Shown: positions 8,122 to 17,595 of the stretch, piece after piece
Numbering within the stretch: position 1 is the first letter of the stretch
Layout of the letters: the number at the start of each line of letters is the position of its first letter
Assembly: GCF_030269445.1 (NCBI RefSeq)
Contig: NZ_BSTJ01000014.1
Coordinates: forward strand, 186,001 to 250,000
DNA from: Actinoallomurus iriomotensis
Lineage (GTDB): Bacteria > Actinomycetota > Actinomycetes > Streptosporangiales > Streptosporangiaceae
DNA length: 64,000 bases
Direction: 5' to 3'
The notes under the pieces: model-generated
Database searches by the model: none
What the model was told of the DNA's origin: nothing
Seen by the model: the letters and a program-made list of their open reading frames with translations, nothing else
Translations under genes and position numbers: made by a program

Positions 8122-10083
8122 TCAGATGTCGACCTGGGACCCCATGACCACGAGGCGGAGCTCGGGCAGGTTGAAACGCTCCGCCGGGCTGGCGGCGTTG
8201 TTGGCCAGCACGAGGAACAGGCGCTTACGCCACATGCGCATCCCCGGTGCCCGGGTCACCTGCAACGTCACCTTCGACAGGAAGTACGACGCCTGATCCG
8301 GGTCGATGTTCAGTTCGGCGTTCGTACGGTCCGACGCCAGACGACGCAGCGCCGCCGGGATGTCCCGGTCGTCCTGGAAGCCGTACCGGAGGGTGACGTG
8401 CACGAGCCCGTCGTCCCGGTAGCCGAGGTCGTCGACGCTGGCGCGTTCGGCCACCGGGACGTGCGGGACGTTCTCGTCCATGGTCGAGACGATCACCACG
8501 TGCTCGTGGACGACCTGGTTGTGCTCGACGTTCGCGCGCAGCGCCAGCGGCGTGGTCGCCTTCGTCGGATGCGGGAAGACCGCGGTGCCCGGCACGCGGA
8601 CGACGTCCGAGCCGCGGAGCGTCTCGACGAACTCCGGCAGCGGACCCTCCTTGGCCGTACGGCGCTCGGTGACGATCTCGCGTCCCCGCTCCCAGGTCTT
8701 CATGATGGTGAACACCGACACGGCGATCAGCAGCGGCAGCCAGCCGCCGTGGGCGACCTTCGTCAGGTTGGCCGCGAAGTAGGTGACCTCCGCGCCGCCG
8801 ATCACGACCGCCACCACCACGAGCCTCCACACCGCCCAGCCCCAGTGCGCCCGCGCCACCACGAGGAACAGCACGGTGGTGATGATCAGGGTCGCGGTGA
8901 CGGCGACCCCGTACGCCGTCGCGAGGCGTTCGGAGGAGCGGAAGCCGAGCATCAGGCCCAGCACGCCGACGAACAGGATCCAGTTGACGGCCGGCACGTA
9001 CACCTGCCCGACCTCACGCGGCGACGTGTGCCGGATCCGCAGGAACGGCAGGAAGCCGAGCCGTACCGCCTGCCGCGACACCGAGAACGCGCCGGTGATC
9101 ACCGCCTGCGAGGCGATCACCGTGGCGAGCGTCGCCAGGACGACCATCGGCACCCGCGCCCAGGTGGGCAGGAGCAGGAAGAACGGGTTCGCGATGCTGC
9201 GCGGGTCGCGCAGGATCAGCGCGCCCTGGCCCAGGTAGTTCAGCGTCAGCGCGGGGAACACCACGGCGAACCAGGCACGCCGGATCGGCCGGCGGCCGAA
9301 GTGGCCCATGTCCGCGTACAGCGCCTCCGCGCCGGTGATCGACAGCACCACCGCGCCCATCGCGATGAAGGCGATGTACGGGTGGTCGAGCACGAACGCG
9401 CCCGCGTACGTCGGCGACAGGCCCGTGATGATGCCGGGACGCCGGACCACCTCCTGCACGCCCGCCACGGCGATCGCCGAGAACCACAGCACCATCACCG
9501 GCCCGAACAGGCTCCCGACCCGGTGCGTGCCCCAGCGCTGCGCCACGAACAGCAGCGTCAGGATCGTCGCCGCGACCGGCACGACCACGTGGGACAGGCT
9601 GGGCGTGGCCACCTTGAGGCCCTCCACGGCCGACAGCACCGAGATCGCCGGCGTGATGACGCTGTCGCCGTAGAACAGCGAGGCGCCGAACACGCCCAGC
9701 GCCATGACCGCGGCCGCCCTCCCGCGCACCCCGCCGAGCACCCGGCGTACGAGGGCGGCGAGCGCCATCACGCCGCCCTCCCCGTCGTTGTCGGCGCGGA
9801 GGATGAAGACCACGTACTTCACCGACACGATGAGGGTGACCGACCAGAACACCATCGAGATCACGCCGTAGACGTCGCCGCTCGTCGGGCGCACCGCCCC
9901 GTGGTCGATCGAGAAGACCGTCTGCAGGGCGTACAGCGGGCTGGTGCCGATGTCCCCGTACACGACACCCAGCGCACCGAGCATCAGCGCCAGCTGCCCG
10001 GCGCGGCCGCCGGACGCACCGGAATGAGAGCCTTGCGGCCGCTTCGCGGAAGACGCGCCGGTGACGTGCGCGGAATCTGTCAT
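8122..10083 (-). CDS. kup: Kup-type potassium uptake protein
   Basis: The 653-residue membrane protein opens its first helix with the Kup signature GVVYGDIGTSPLYAL (about residues 38-52). It then shows about twelve hydrophobic segments and the hydrophilic C-terminal domain typical of KUP/HAK/KT carriers. It imports K+ with protons. The neighbouring genes are unrelated and the gene has its own leader region. A weak hairpin at 8083-8100 (TCGCGCC/GGCGCGA) lies just after its stop but has no T tract. Length and motif order are normal for the family. Confidence 0.95.
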   Translation of the reverse strand: MTDSAHVTGASSAKRPQGSHSGASGGRAGQLALMLGALGVVYGDIGTSPLYALQTVFSIDHGAVRPTSGDVYGVISMVFWSVTLIVSVKYVVFILRADNDGEGGVMALAALVRRVLGGVRGRAAAVMALGVFGASLFYGDSVITPAISVLSAVEGLKVATPSLSHVVVPVAATILTLLFVAQRWGTHRVGSLFGPVMVLWFSAIAVAGVQEVVRRPGIITGLSPTYAGAFVLDHPYIAFIAMGAVVLSITGAEALYADMGHFGRRPIRRAWFAVVFPALTLNYLGQGALILRDPRSIANPFFLLLPTWARVPMVVLATLATVIASQAVITGAFSVSRQAVRLGFLPFLRIRHTSPREVGQVYVPAVNWILFVGVLGLMLGFRSSERLATAYGVAVTATLIITTVLFLVVARAHWGWAVWRLVVVAVVIGGAEVTYFAANLTKVAHGGWLPLLIAVSVFTIMKTWERGREIVTERRTAKEGPLPEFVETLRGSDVVRVPGTAVFPHPTKATTPLALRANVEHNQVVHEHVVIVSTMDENVPHVPVAERASVDDLGYRDDGLVHVTLRYGFQDDRDIPAALRRLASDRTNAELNIDPDQASYFLSKVTLQVTRAPGMRMWRKRLFLVLANNAASPAERFNLPELRLVVMGSQVDI

Positions 10084-10279
10084 GGTGCCTACCTAACCGG
10101 ACGGCCCGGCGACGACCAACGACGGCCTCCGATTCCTGAGCCGACGACCGGTCGGCTACCGCACTCCTGTCGGCCAAACCCCCGGCTGGCCGACACAGGC
10201 CTCGTACTAGGTCGAGTCGACCATTCACGGTAAAGTCCGCTTGGGTCTTTTGGGGTGCATGTGTACGGGGGGAAAGCGG

Positions 10280-11527
10280 ATGACGCATGGGGTTCGACGC
10301 ATCGTCACGTGGATGGTCGCTGTCGTACTCATCGGGGCGGGTATCGGATTCGCCGGCACGGGCCAGGCGGACGCGGCATTCAACCCGAAGGCCGGACCGG
10401 TCTTCAACGATCCCGAGGGCGACACGGCCGCCCAGTACGCGATCGTCCGGCAGATCGAGACGAACATCGACACCGCGCCCGCGGGATCGGTGATCCGGGC
10501 CGCGTTCTACAGCATCAATCTGAGCGATTTCGCCGACAAGCTGATCGCCGCGCACAAGCGCGGCGTCTACGTCCAGGTGCTGATGGACCAGCACGCTCAG
10601 AATTCGACCTGGTCTCGCCTGGTCTCCGCGCTGGGGAAGAAGGTGAGCACCGCGAGCGCCGCCAGCTACGCGGCCGTGTGTTACGGCGGGTGCGTCGCGC
10701 ACCATTACACCAACGGGGCGCCGTCGGCGTTCCTGCACACGAAGTTCTTCCTCTTCTCCGGCGGCGGAACGCGCGCCGTGACCGTCTCCAGCGCGAACCC
10801 CACCGACACGCAGGCCGAGGTCGCCTACAACAACAGCTACACCGTGGTCGGCAACACCGGTCTCTACAACGCCTACGTCAAGACCTTCACCGACATGGCG
10901 AAGGGTGCGACGGGCAAGTACAAGCCCGGTTACTACTGGACGTACGGCTCGAACCCGAAGGCGTACTACTGGCCCAAGGCCAGCGGGGGCAGCGACACGG
11001 TCCTGGGCATGCTGCAACTGGTCACGTGCTCCAAGACCTACCCGAGCCAGGTCCGCGTGGCGATGTTCGAGTGGACCGACAACCGGCTCCCGCTCGCCAA
11101 GCAGCTCGTCAGCATGGCGTCCAAGGGTTGCAAGGTCACGGTGGCGTACACCAAGGCCCAGGTCTCCTCGACGGTCCGGTCGACACTGGCCAACTCCAAG
11201 ATCGACGTACGGGACACGACCCACGGCAAGGACGCCGACGGGTACGCCGAGCACTACACGCACGACAAGTACCTGCTGATCGACGGCCGGTACAGCGGCG
11301 CGAGCGGGCAGAAGATCGTCCTGACCGGCTCGGCGAACTACACCGCGAACTCGCTGTACCACAACGACGAGTCGGACGTTAAGGTCACGAGCTCGACGGT
11401 GTACGCGGCCTACCTGGCGAACTTCAACGACCAGCTCGCGGCGATCCCGACGATCACCGCGAAGCAGCAGGCGCTCGGCCAGAAGCCCACCATCCCGGTC
11501 AACCCCGAGGAAGCCGCCGACAGCTGA
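10280..11527 (+). CDS. Secreted phospholipase D-like protein
   Basis: The 415-residue product starts at the ATG at 10280, which has GGGGGGAAAG just upstream; a longer in-frame start at 10241 is less likely. An N-terminal hydrophobic segment (VTWMVAVVLIGAGIGFAG) ending near an Ala-x-Ala indicates export. Two PLD half-motifs are visible: HTKFFLFSG with downstream SSANPT, and HDKYLLIDG with downstream GSANYT. These are the two HxK(x)4D-like centres of the phospholipase D superfamily. The first copy has Ser-Gly where Asp is usual, so activity may differ. The substrate (phospholipid, nucleic acid or other phosphodiester) cannot be told. Confidence 0.85.
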   Translation: MTHGVRRIVTWMVAVVLIGAGIGFAGTGQADAAFNPKAGPVFNDPEGDTAAQYAIVRQIETNIDTAPAGSVIRAAFYSINLSDFADKLIAAHKRGVYVQVLMDQHAQNSTWSRLVSALGKKVSTASAASYAAVCYGGCVAHHYTNGAPSAFLHTKFFLFSGGGTRAVTVSSANPTDTQAEVAYNNSYTVVGNTGLYNAYVKTFTDMAKGATGKYKPGYYWTYGSNPKAYYWPKASGGSDTVLGMLQLVTCSKTYPSQVRVAMFEWTDNRLPLAKQLVSMASKGCKVTVAYTKAQVSSTVRSTLANSKIDVRDTTHGKDADGYAEHYTHDKYLLIDGRYSGASGQKIVLTGSANYTANSLYHNDESDVKVTSSTVYAAYLANFNDQLAAIPTITAKQQALGQKPTIPVNPEEAADS

Positions 11528-11536
11528 TCGTTCGCG

Positions 11537-11568
11537 GTCTCCGCGACGCCGTGCGGCGTCGCGGAGAC
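11537..11568. terminator. Bidirectional hairpin terminator
   Basis: A perfect 14-bp stem (GTCTCCGCGACGCC and its complement) with loop GTGC lies between the convergent PLD-like gene and the response regulator gene. There is no strong T tract, as is usual in high-GC actinomycetes. Confidence 0.75.
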
Positions 11569-11587
11569 GCCGGCGGCCGGTGAGAGA

Positions 11588-12292
11588 CTACGGCGCCTCC
11601 GTGCGCGGGGAACGGGTCCGCGTCGCCCGGCGGTAGCGGAGCTCGGGACGGCCGACCTGCCCGTACTGCGGCGCTCGTTCGGCGTAGCCGTGGTCGACGA
11701 GGTACTCCAGATAGCGGCGAGCGGTGACACGGGAAACACCCGCCGCCTTCGCCGTGGCCTCGGCGGTCACGCCCTCCTCGGCGTGGCGCAGGATCTCCCG
11801 TACGGACTCCAGCGTCGGCGCGCTCACGCCTTTCGGCAGGGCCGATCCGTCGGGGCTGCGAAGAGTGGCGATCGCGCGGTCCACCTCGTCCTGGTCGGTC
11901 GCCTCGCCCGGCCGGCCGAGCGTGGAGTGGAACCGGGCGTAGCGTTCGAGTTTGGCGCGGAACGTGGCGAACGTGAACGGCTTCAGCAGGTACTGCACCA
12001 CGCCGACGGACACCGCCGACCGGACCGTGGCCAGGTCGCGCGCCGAGGTCACCGCGATCACGTCGGCGAGGTGGCCGGCGGCGCGGAGGCGCCGGCAGAT
12101 CTCCAGGCCGTGGCGGTCCGGCAGGTAGAAGTCGAGCAGGACCAGGTCGACGGGTCGCCGATCCAGGACGCGCAGTGCCTCGGCGCCGGAGTGGACCACG
12201 TCCACGACGGCGAAGCCGGGCACCCGTTCGACGTAGCGCCGGTGCGCCTCCGCGGCGAGCCGGTCGTCCTCGACGACGAGGACCTCGATCAT
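11588..12292 (-). CDS. CitB/DcuR-type response regulator
   Basis: The 234-residue regulator has a receiver domain at about 1-120 with the acidic pair at residues 9-10, phospho-acceptor Asp54 (VLLDFYLPD) and the Thr/Lys positions (AVTSA, LLKPF). A C-terminal helix-turn-helix follows (TAEATAKAAGVSRVTARRYLEYLVDHG), as in the CitB/DcuR/DctR family that controls di- and tricarboxylate uptake. Its ATG overlaps the kinase stop by four bases, so the pair is translationally coupled. The divergent dctA-like carrier at 14061 is the obvious target. Confidence 0.9.
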   Translation of the reverse strand: MIEVLVVEDDRLAAEAHRRYVERVPGFAVVDVVHSGAEALRVLDRRPVDLVLLDFYLPDRHGLEICRRLRAAGHLADVIAVTSARDLATVRSAVSVGVVQYLLKPFTFATFRAKLERYARFHSTLGRPGEATDQDEVDRAIATLRSPDGSALPKGVSAPTLESVREILRHAEEGVTAEATAKAAGVSRVTARRYLEYLVDHGYAERAPQYGQVGRPELRYRRATRTRSPRTEAP

Positions 12293-13908
12293 GCGTTCAC
12301 CTCCTCGTGCAGCGGAAGCGTGACGGTGAACACCGCTCCGACGTCGCGGTCCACGTCCACGCGCCCGCCGTGCCGGGCGGCCGCCTGCGCGACGAGGGCG
12401 AGGCCCAGCCCCCGGCCGGACGGCCGGGCTCCGGGTTTGGTCGACCAGCCGCGCCGGAACACGTTTCGCACGGCGTCGCTCTCGACGCCACGGCCGGTGT
12501 CGGCGACGCGCAGGACGAGCGCGCCGGCGTCGGCTCGGACGGTGACGAAGACCCTCGGCGGGCGTCCTTCGCCGTCGGCCGCCGCGTCGATGGCATTGTC
12601 GACCAGGTTCCCCAGGATCGTCACCAGGTCGCGCGCCTCGAGACCGTCCGGTATCGCGTCATCGTCGACCTGCGTGTCGGGCGTGACGACGAGTTCGACG
12701 CCTCTCTCGTTCGCCTGCGCGGCCTTGCCCAGCAGCAGCGCGGCGAGCACCGGCTCGGCGACCGCCTCCATCAGCTGGTCGGTGAACCGCTGCGCGATCT
12801 CCAGCTCGGCCGTGGCGAACTCCACGGCCTCGTCCGTACGGCCGAGCTCGATGAGGGAGACGACGGTGTGCAGGCGATTGGCGGCCTCGTGCGTCTGCGA
12901 GCGCAGCGACTCGGCGAAGCCGCGCACGGAATCCAGCTCACCGCTCAGGGCCTGCAGTTCGGTGTGGTCTCGAAGGGTGACGACACTGCCGAGGTCGCGG
13001 GTGCCCGACGTGACGGCGGACTTGTTGACCACGACGACACGGTCGCGGGTCAGGTGGATCTCGTCGACGCACGGTACGTCTCCCGACAGCGCCGCGGTGA
13101 GCGCCTCCGGGAGTCCCAGGCCGGCCACGTGCCGGCCCTCCACGTCGGCGGGGAGACGGAACAGCTCGCGCGCGCCGTCGTTGGCCAGAACGATGCGGTG
13201 GTCCGGGCTGAGCAGGAGCAGCCCCTCCCGCACGGTGTGCAGGATCGCGTCGTGGTACTCGTACATCCGGCTCAGCTCGGCGGTGCTCATCCCGTGCGTG
13301 TGCCGCCGCAGCCGCGCGTTGGCCAGGTAGGTGCCCACGCCGCCGACGGCGAGGGCGATCAGGGCGACCGCGACCAGGACCAGCACCTGAGCCCTGACCT
13401 GCGCGCTGATGGTCCGTACGGTGATCCCCACGCTGACCAGCGCGACGACCTGGTGCCGCGAGCCGAAGACCGGGGTCACGACGCGGACGGACGGCCCGAG
13501 CGTCCCGGTGTAGGTCTCGGTGAACGTGTGTCCGGCGAGCGCTCGCCCGGTGTTGCCGAGGAAGCGCTTGCCGATCATCGCGGGATTGGGATGGGTGTAA
13601 CGGATGCCGTCCGGCCTCATGATCGTCACGAAGTCGACACCCGTGTCGCGCTGGACCTGATCGGCGTACGGCTGGAGCACCCTGGACGGGTCGGCACCGG
13701 TCACGGCCGCGGCCGTCGTCGGCGCGTCCGCGATGCCGGCCGCCACGGCGATGACCTGGTGGCGGGCCGAATCGCTCGTGCCGCGCTCGGCCTTCACCGA
13801 GGCGAGGCCGGCGCCGCCGGTCACGACGACGGCGACGACGATCGCCTGCATGAGGAAGAGCTGGCCCGCCAGGCTGTGACGCCGGTGTCCACGGGATGGG
13901 TGGCGCAT
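12289..13908 (-). CDS. CitA/DcuS-type sensor histidine kinase
   Basis: The 539-residue kinase has two membrane segments, at about residues 18-38 and 180-205. They enclose an extracytoplasmic PDC-like sensor (RPDGIRYTHPNPAMIGKRF), the usual carboxylate-binding domain of CitA/DcuS. A cytoplasmic PAS domain follows (HTVREGLLLLSPDHRIV), then the histidine segment SQTHEAANRLHTVVSLIELG and an ATPase domain with N, G1 and G2 boxes (LVDNAIDAA, DTGRGVE, GRGLGLAL). It probably senses a C4-dicarboxylate or citrate outside the cell and signals to the co-transcribed response regulator. Confidence 0.92.
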   Translation of the reverse strand: MRHPSRGHRRHSLAGQLFLMQAIVVAVVVTGGAGLASVKAERGTSDSARHQVIAVAAGIADAPTTAAAVTGADPSRVLQPYADQVQRDTGVDFVTIMRPDGIRYTHPNPAMIGKRFLGNTGRALAGHTFTETYTGTLGPSVRVVTPVFGSRHQVVALVSVGITVRTISAQVRAQVLVLVAVALIALAVGGVGTYLANARLRRHTHGMSTAELSRMYEYHDAILHTVREGLLLLSPDHRIVLANDGARELFRLPADVEGRHVAGLGLPEALTAALSGDVPCVDEIHLTRDRVVVVNKSAVTSGTRDLGSVVTLRDHTELQALSGELDSVRGFAESLRSQTHEAANRLHTVVSLIELGRTDEAVEFATAELEIAQRFTDQLMEAVAEPVLAALLLGKAAQANERGVELVVTPDTQVDDDAIPDGLEARDLVTILGNLVDNAIDAAADGEGRPPRVFVTVRADAGALVLRVADTGRGVESDAVRNVFRRGWSTKPGARPSGRGLGLALVAQAAARHGGRVDVDRDVGAVFTVTLPLHEEVNA

Positions 13909-13962
13909 CTCGACAGTGTGCCTCCTTCGGCACGCTGTTCGTTACCGGCACGTTAAGGGGGA

Positions 13963-13987
13963 TTTTCGTGAACGTAATGAACGAAAA
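13963..13987. promoter_or_regulatory. Inverted repeat in the kinase/dctA divergent promoter region
   Basis: Arms TTTTCGT and ACGAAAA are separated by 11 bases, in the 152-base gap between the divergent kinase and dicarboxylate-carrier genes. The dyad is a good candidate binding site for the CitB-type regulator. No binding data are available. Confidence 0.45.
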
Positions 13988-14060
13988 CGTGACCTGAGTC
14001 ACCCCGCACCGCATAGTCCTTGCAGATTTCGGCCGATGGAGCCACGAGCAAGGAGATCGG

Positions 14061-15452
14061 ATGCCCGTCGAAACCGCGCCGGTACGACCGCGCCCCCGCA
14101 GACGACGCGACCGCACGCACTTTCTCTACCTCGCGGTGGTCGCCGCGGTGATCGCCGGTGCCGTGGTGGGCCTGGCGGCACCGGGCTTCGCCACCGAGCT
14201 CAAGCCGCTCGGCACCGGGTTCGTGAACCTCATCAAGATGATGATCAGCCCGATCATCTTCTGCACGATCGTGCTGGGCGTGGGTTCGGTCACCCGGGCC
14301 GCGAAGGTCGGCGCGGTCGGTGGCCTCGCCCTGGCCTACTTCCTGATCCTGTCGACGTTCGCGCTGGCCATCGGCCTCGTCGTCGGCAACATTATGCATC
14401 CCGGCGCCGGCCTGCACCTGACGGACGCGGCACGGCACGCCGGCCGGGAACAGGTCGGCGAGGGCAGCACGGGGACGGTCGACTTCCTTCTGGGCATCAT
14501 CCCGACGACGCTGGTGTCGGCCTTCACCGAGGGGCAGGTGCTGCAGACGCTGCTCGTCGCCCTGCTCGCCGGGTTCGGCCTGCAGGCGATGGGCGAAACG
14601 GGCCGGCCCGTCCTGCGCGGGCTGGAGTACATCCAGCGTCTGGTGTTCCGCGTCTTGTCGATCATCATGTGGGCGGCACCGGTCGGCGCGTTCGGCGCGA
14701 TGGCGGCCGTGGTCGGCGCGAGCGGCGTCGACGCCCTGAAGGGCCTCGTGATGATGATGGTGGCCTTCTACGTCACCTGCCTGCTGTTCGTGGTGGTCGT
14801 GCTCGGCTCGATCCTGTGGCTCGTGGCTCGGGTGAACCTGTTCTCGCTCCTGCGCTATCTCGCCCGTGAGTTCCTGCTCATCCTGTCGACGTCGTCCTCG
14901 GAGAGCGCGCTGCCACGGCTCATCGCGAAGATGGAGCATCTCGGCGTGAGCCGGCCGGTCGTCGGCATCACCGTGCCGACCGGGTACTCCTTCAACCTGG
15001 ACGGTACGGCGATCTACCTGACGATGGCGTCGCTGTTCATCGCCTCCGCGACCGACGCTCCGCTCTCGATCGGCGAGCAGATATCGCTGCTGCTGTTCAT
15101 GGTCGTCGCCTCGAAGGGCGCCGCCGGCGTGACCGGCGCCGGTCTGGCCACGCTGGCCGGGGGCCTGCAGTCACACCGGCCCGCGCTCGTCGACGGAGTC
15201 GGCCTCATCGTCGGCATCGACCGGTTCATGTCCGAGGCGCGGGCACTGACGAACTTCGCCGGCAACGCGGTCGCGACGGTGGTCATCGGCACGCTGACCG
15301 GGGAGTTCGACCGGGACCGAGCGCAGCTGGTGCTGGCCGGCCGGGACCCGTTCGACGAGACGACCCTGCTGGACGACGCCCCCTCGCGGCCGGACGCGGT
15401 CCGCGACTCGCGGGCCGACGGCTCACCGGCCATCGCGGGCGCGGACATCTGA
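14061..15452 (+). CDS. dctA: DctA/GltP-family dicarboxylate:cation symporter
   Basis: The 463-residue carrier belongs to the DAACS (glutamate/C4-dicarboxylate) family. Its hydrophobic segments surround FVNLIKMMISPIIFCTIVLG, a serine-rich reentrant loop (LSTSSSESALPRLI), and GYSFNLDGTAIYLTMASLFIA, the usual NMDGT-like cation site in which Met is Leu here. It imports succinate, fumarate or malate, or possibly glutamate. AAGGAG precedes the ATG. The adjacent CitA/CitB-type system reads divergently, which favours a regulated C4-dicarboxylate carrier. Confidence 0.92.
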   Translation: MPVETAPVRPRPRRRRDRTHFLYLAVVAAVIAGAVVGLAAPGFATELKPLGTGFVNLIKMMISPIIFCTIVLGVGSVTRAAKVGAVGGLALAYFLILSTFALAIGLVVGNIMHPGAGLHLTDAARHAGREQVGEGSTGTVDFLLGIIPTTLVSAFTEGQVLQTLLVALLAGFGLQAMGETGRPVLRGLEYIQRLVFRVLSIIMWAAPVGAFGAMAAVVGASGVDALKGLVMMMVAFYVTCLLFVVVVLGSILWLVARVNLFSLLRYLAREFLLILSTSSSESALPRLIAKMEHLGVSRPVVGITVPTGYSFNLDGTAIYLTMASLFIASATDAPLSIGEQISLLLFMVVASKGAAGVTGAGLATLAGGLQSHRPALVDGVGLIVGIDRFMSEARALTNFAGNAVATVVIGTLTGEFDRDRAQLVLAGRDPFDETTLLDDAPSRPDAVRDSRADGSPAIAGADI

Positions 15453-15462
15453 GGAGCACCTG

Positions 15463-16410
15463 ATGAGATTCCCCCTACGTACGGCGGCCGCGGTCTTCCT
15501 CGCCCTCACCCTGTGCGGCGCCGCCGCCGCTCCCGCGATGGCGCAGGCCGGAGGAACCGTCGACCGTCCGCTGCCGACGACCGGCTGCGGCAAGGCACCG
15601 TCGGTACGACCCGGCGACTCGTCGACGGAGTACCTGGTCTCCGGAGGAGTCCGGCGCGGCTACCTGCTGCACGTGCCGGACCGTTACGACCCGCGCCGGC
15701 CGTACGCGCTGGTGCTGTCCTTCCACGGCCACAAGCGCACGTCGGCGTACCAGGAGGAGCTGACCGGCATGTCGGCCCTGAACGCCGTCACGGTCTACCC
15801 CCAGGGCCTGGTCGGCACTGACGGGCAGACCGCGTGGCAGGGCGCGCCGTACTCCGCCGACGTCGACGACGTGCTGTTCACCAGCGACCTGATCACTCGG
15901 CTGCAGGGAGGCTACTGCGTCGACCCGCACCGGATCTACGCGGCCGGCAAGTCCAACGGCGGTGGCTTCACCGGCGTCCTCGCCTGCCGCATGGCCGGGC
16001 GCATCGCCGCCTTCGCCCCGGTGTCCGGAGCCTTCTATCCCCAGGGCGGCCCCTGCGAGCCGTCCCGCCCGGCCCCGATCGCCGACTTCCACGGCACCGC
16101 GGACACCACGATCCCCTACAACGGCGACCCGGCCAGGGGACTGCCGGACCTCCCGTCCTGGCTGAACGCCTGGGCGGCCCGCGACCGCTGCCTGCCGCGT
16201 CCGGCCGAACACGTGATCGCGGGAAACGTGACGGTCCAGGACTGGCGGGGCTGCGCGCGCGGGAGCACGGTGCGGCACTACCGCATCGCGGGCGCGGGCC
16301 ACGTCTGGCCGAGCACGAGCCCGAACCTGGACTCACCCACCCCGACCTCCATCGACGCCACACCGTTGATCTGGGAGTTCTTCCGGCGAAACCCGCTTCC
16401 GGCGGCTTGA
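15463..16410 (+). CDS. Secreted PHB-depolymerase/feruloyl-esterase-like hydrolase
   Basis: The 315-residue protein has a classical signal peptide ending near AMAQA (about residues 20-28). It is an alpha/beta hydrolase with the nucleophile motif GKSNGGG near residue 165, an acid in DFHGTADTTIPY and the catalytic His in GAGHVWP. Paired cysteines (TGCGK, YCVDPH, LACRM, GPCEP) suggest disulfides. It resembles LpqC/polyhydroxybutyrate depolymerase and feruloyl esterase relatives. It starts 10 bases after dctA with GAGGAG upstream, so an extracellular esterase and an organic-acid carrier appear to share a transcript. Confidence 0.88.
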   Translation: MRFPLRTAAAVFLALTLCGAAAAPAMAQAGGTVDRPLPTTGCGKAPSVRPGDSSTEYLVSGGVRRGYLLHVPDRYDPRRPYALVLSFHGHKRTSAYQEELTGMSALNAVTVYPQGLVGTDGQTAWQGAPYSADVDDVLFTSDLITRLQGGYCVDPHRIYAAGKSNGGGFTGVLACRMAGRIAAFAPVSGAFYPQGGPCEPSRPAPIADFHGTADTTIPYNGDPARGLPDLPSWLNAWAARDRCLPRPAEHVIAGNVTVQDWRGCARGSTVRHYRIAGAGHVWPSTSPNLDSPTPTSIDATPLIWEFFRRNPLPAA

Positions 16411-16430
16411 GGCCCGCCGACGACCGACCG

Positions 16431-17585
16431 TCAGCCGCGGCGCCGTACGGCGTCGCGGAGGCGATGGAGGATGTCCTCCAGGATCGGCCGGGACGTCGCG
16501 AAGTTCAGCCGCGCGAACCCCTCCCCGCCCGGCCCGAAGGCCGGGCCGGAGGAGAGCAGCACCCGGGCCTCGTCGAGGAAGAACGCGGCGGGGTCCGGGC
16601 CGGTGCCGAGGTCGCGGCAGTCGAGCCAGGCCAGGTATCCCGCCTCGGGAGGGCGGTGGCGGAGGCCGGGCGGGAGGGCCCCGGCGACCAGCGCCCGGTT
16701 GCGGGCGAGGGTCGCCCGTGCCTCGGCCAGCCAGTCGTCGCCGTCTCGCCAGGCCGCCAGCGTCGCGACGACGCCCAGCGCGCTCACCTCGCCGAACAGC
16801 AGCGGCGGCTGGGCGGCCAGCGCCTCGCGGACGCGGCGGTCGCCGACGTGCGCGACCGAGCAGCGCAGGCCCGCGAGGTTGAACGCCTTGGTCGCCGAGG
16901 TGAGCGTGACCGTGCGGGCGGCGGCCTCGGGGCCGAGCGAGGCGAACGGCACGTGCCGGTGCGGGTCGTGGACGAGCTCCGCGTGGATCTCGTCGGCGAT
17001 CACGAGCAGGTCATGCCGTTCCGCCACCTCCGCGATCGCGGTGAGCTCGTCGCGGCGGAACACGCGGCCCGTCGGGTTCTGCGGGTTGACCAGCACCAGT
17101 GCGCGGCAGCCGTACCGGGCGACGTCCTCGGCCAGCCGGGCGGCGTCGAACCCCCAGCCGCCGGCACTCTCGATCATGGGGATGGGGACGAGCCGCCGGT
17201 CCATGTCCGCGAGCGTCTCCACGAACGGCGGGTACGTCGGCGTGTGGATCGCGACGGCGTCACCGGGCCGGGTGGCGACGTGCAGGATCGCCTGCAGCCC
17301 CTGGATCAGCTCGGTGAACTCCCGTACGTGGGCGGGGTCGACGGCCAGGCCGTACCGCCGGTGCATCCGTTCGGCGTACGCGGTCCGCAGCGGGTTGCTC
17401 TCGGGGTGGTCGTCCCATGCGGGATAGCCGAGATCGTCCAGGCTCTCGGCGAGGGCCGCCCGTACGGGGGGAGGAGACGGGAAGTCCATGTCCGCGATCC
17501 AGGCGGGGAGCACGTCCGCGGCGACGTGGCTCCACTTCACTCCCGGACGCCGCCGCAGCTCGGTCAGGTCGAGGTCGTCGAACAT
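16431..17585 (-). CDS. MalY/PatB-type PLP-dependent C-S lyase/aminotransferase
   Basis: The 384-residue fold-type I PLP enzyme begins with the family opening (RPGVKWSHVAADVLPAWIAD-MDF). It carries the substrate-contact segment LVNPQNPTGRVF, DEIHAELVHDP, and the PLP lysine in SATKAFNLAGLRCS. Relatives cleave cystathionine or cysteine conjugates (beta C-S lyase); some act as aminotransferases. It starts 10 bases after an MFS exporter gene on the same strand, so uptake or efflux of a sulfur amino acid conjugate is possible. The exact substrate is unknown. Confidence 0.88.
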   Translation of the reverse strand: MFDDLDLTELRRRPGVKWSHVAADVLPAWIADMDFPSPPPVRAALAESLDDLGYPAWDDHPESNPLRTAYAERMHRRYGLAVDPAHVREFTELIQGLQAILHVATRPGDAVAIHTPTYPPFVETLADMDRRLVPIPMIESAGGWGFDAARLAEDVARYGCRALVLVNPQNPTGRVFRRDELTAIAEVAERHDLLVIADEIHAELVHDPHRHVPFASLGPEAAARTVTLTSATKAFNLAGLRCSVAHVGDRRVREALAAQPPLLFGEVSALGVVATLAAWRDGDDWLAEARATLARNRALVAGALPPGLRHRPPEAGYLAWLDCRDLGTGPDPAAFFLDEARVLLSSGPAFGPGGEGFARLNFATSRPILEDILHRLRDAVRRRG

Positions 17586-17595
17586 GCGAAAAATC

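Noticed and set aside
8398-10233. Very long plus-strand open frame opposite kup
   Set aside because: Antisense shadow caused by high GC; the product is His/Arg/Asp-rich low complexity, while the minus strand encodes a clear transporter.
9014-11362. 782-codon minus-strand frame spanning the kup promoter and the PLD-like gene
   Set aside because: It runs antisense to one real gene and out of frame through another; the gene boundaries contradict it.
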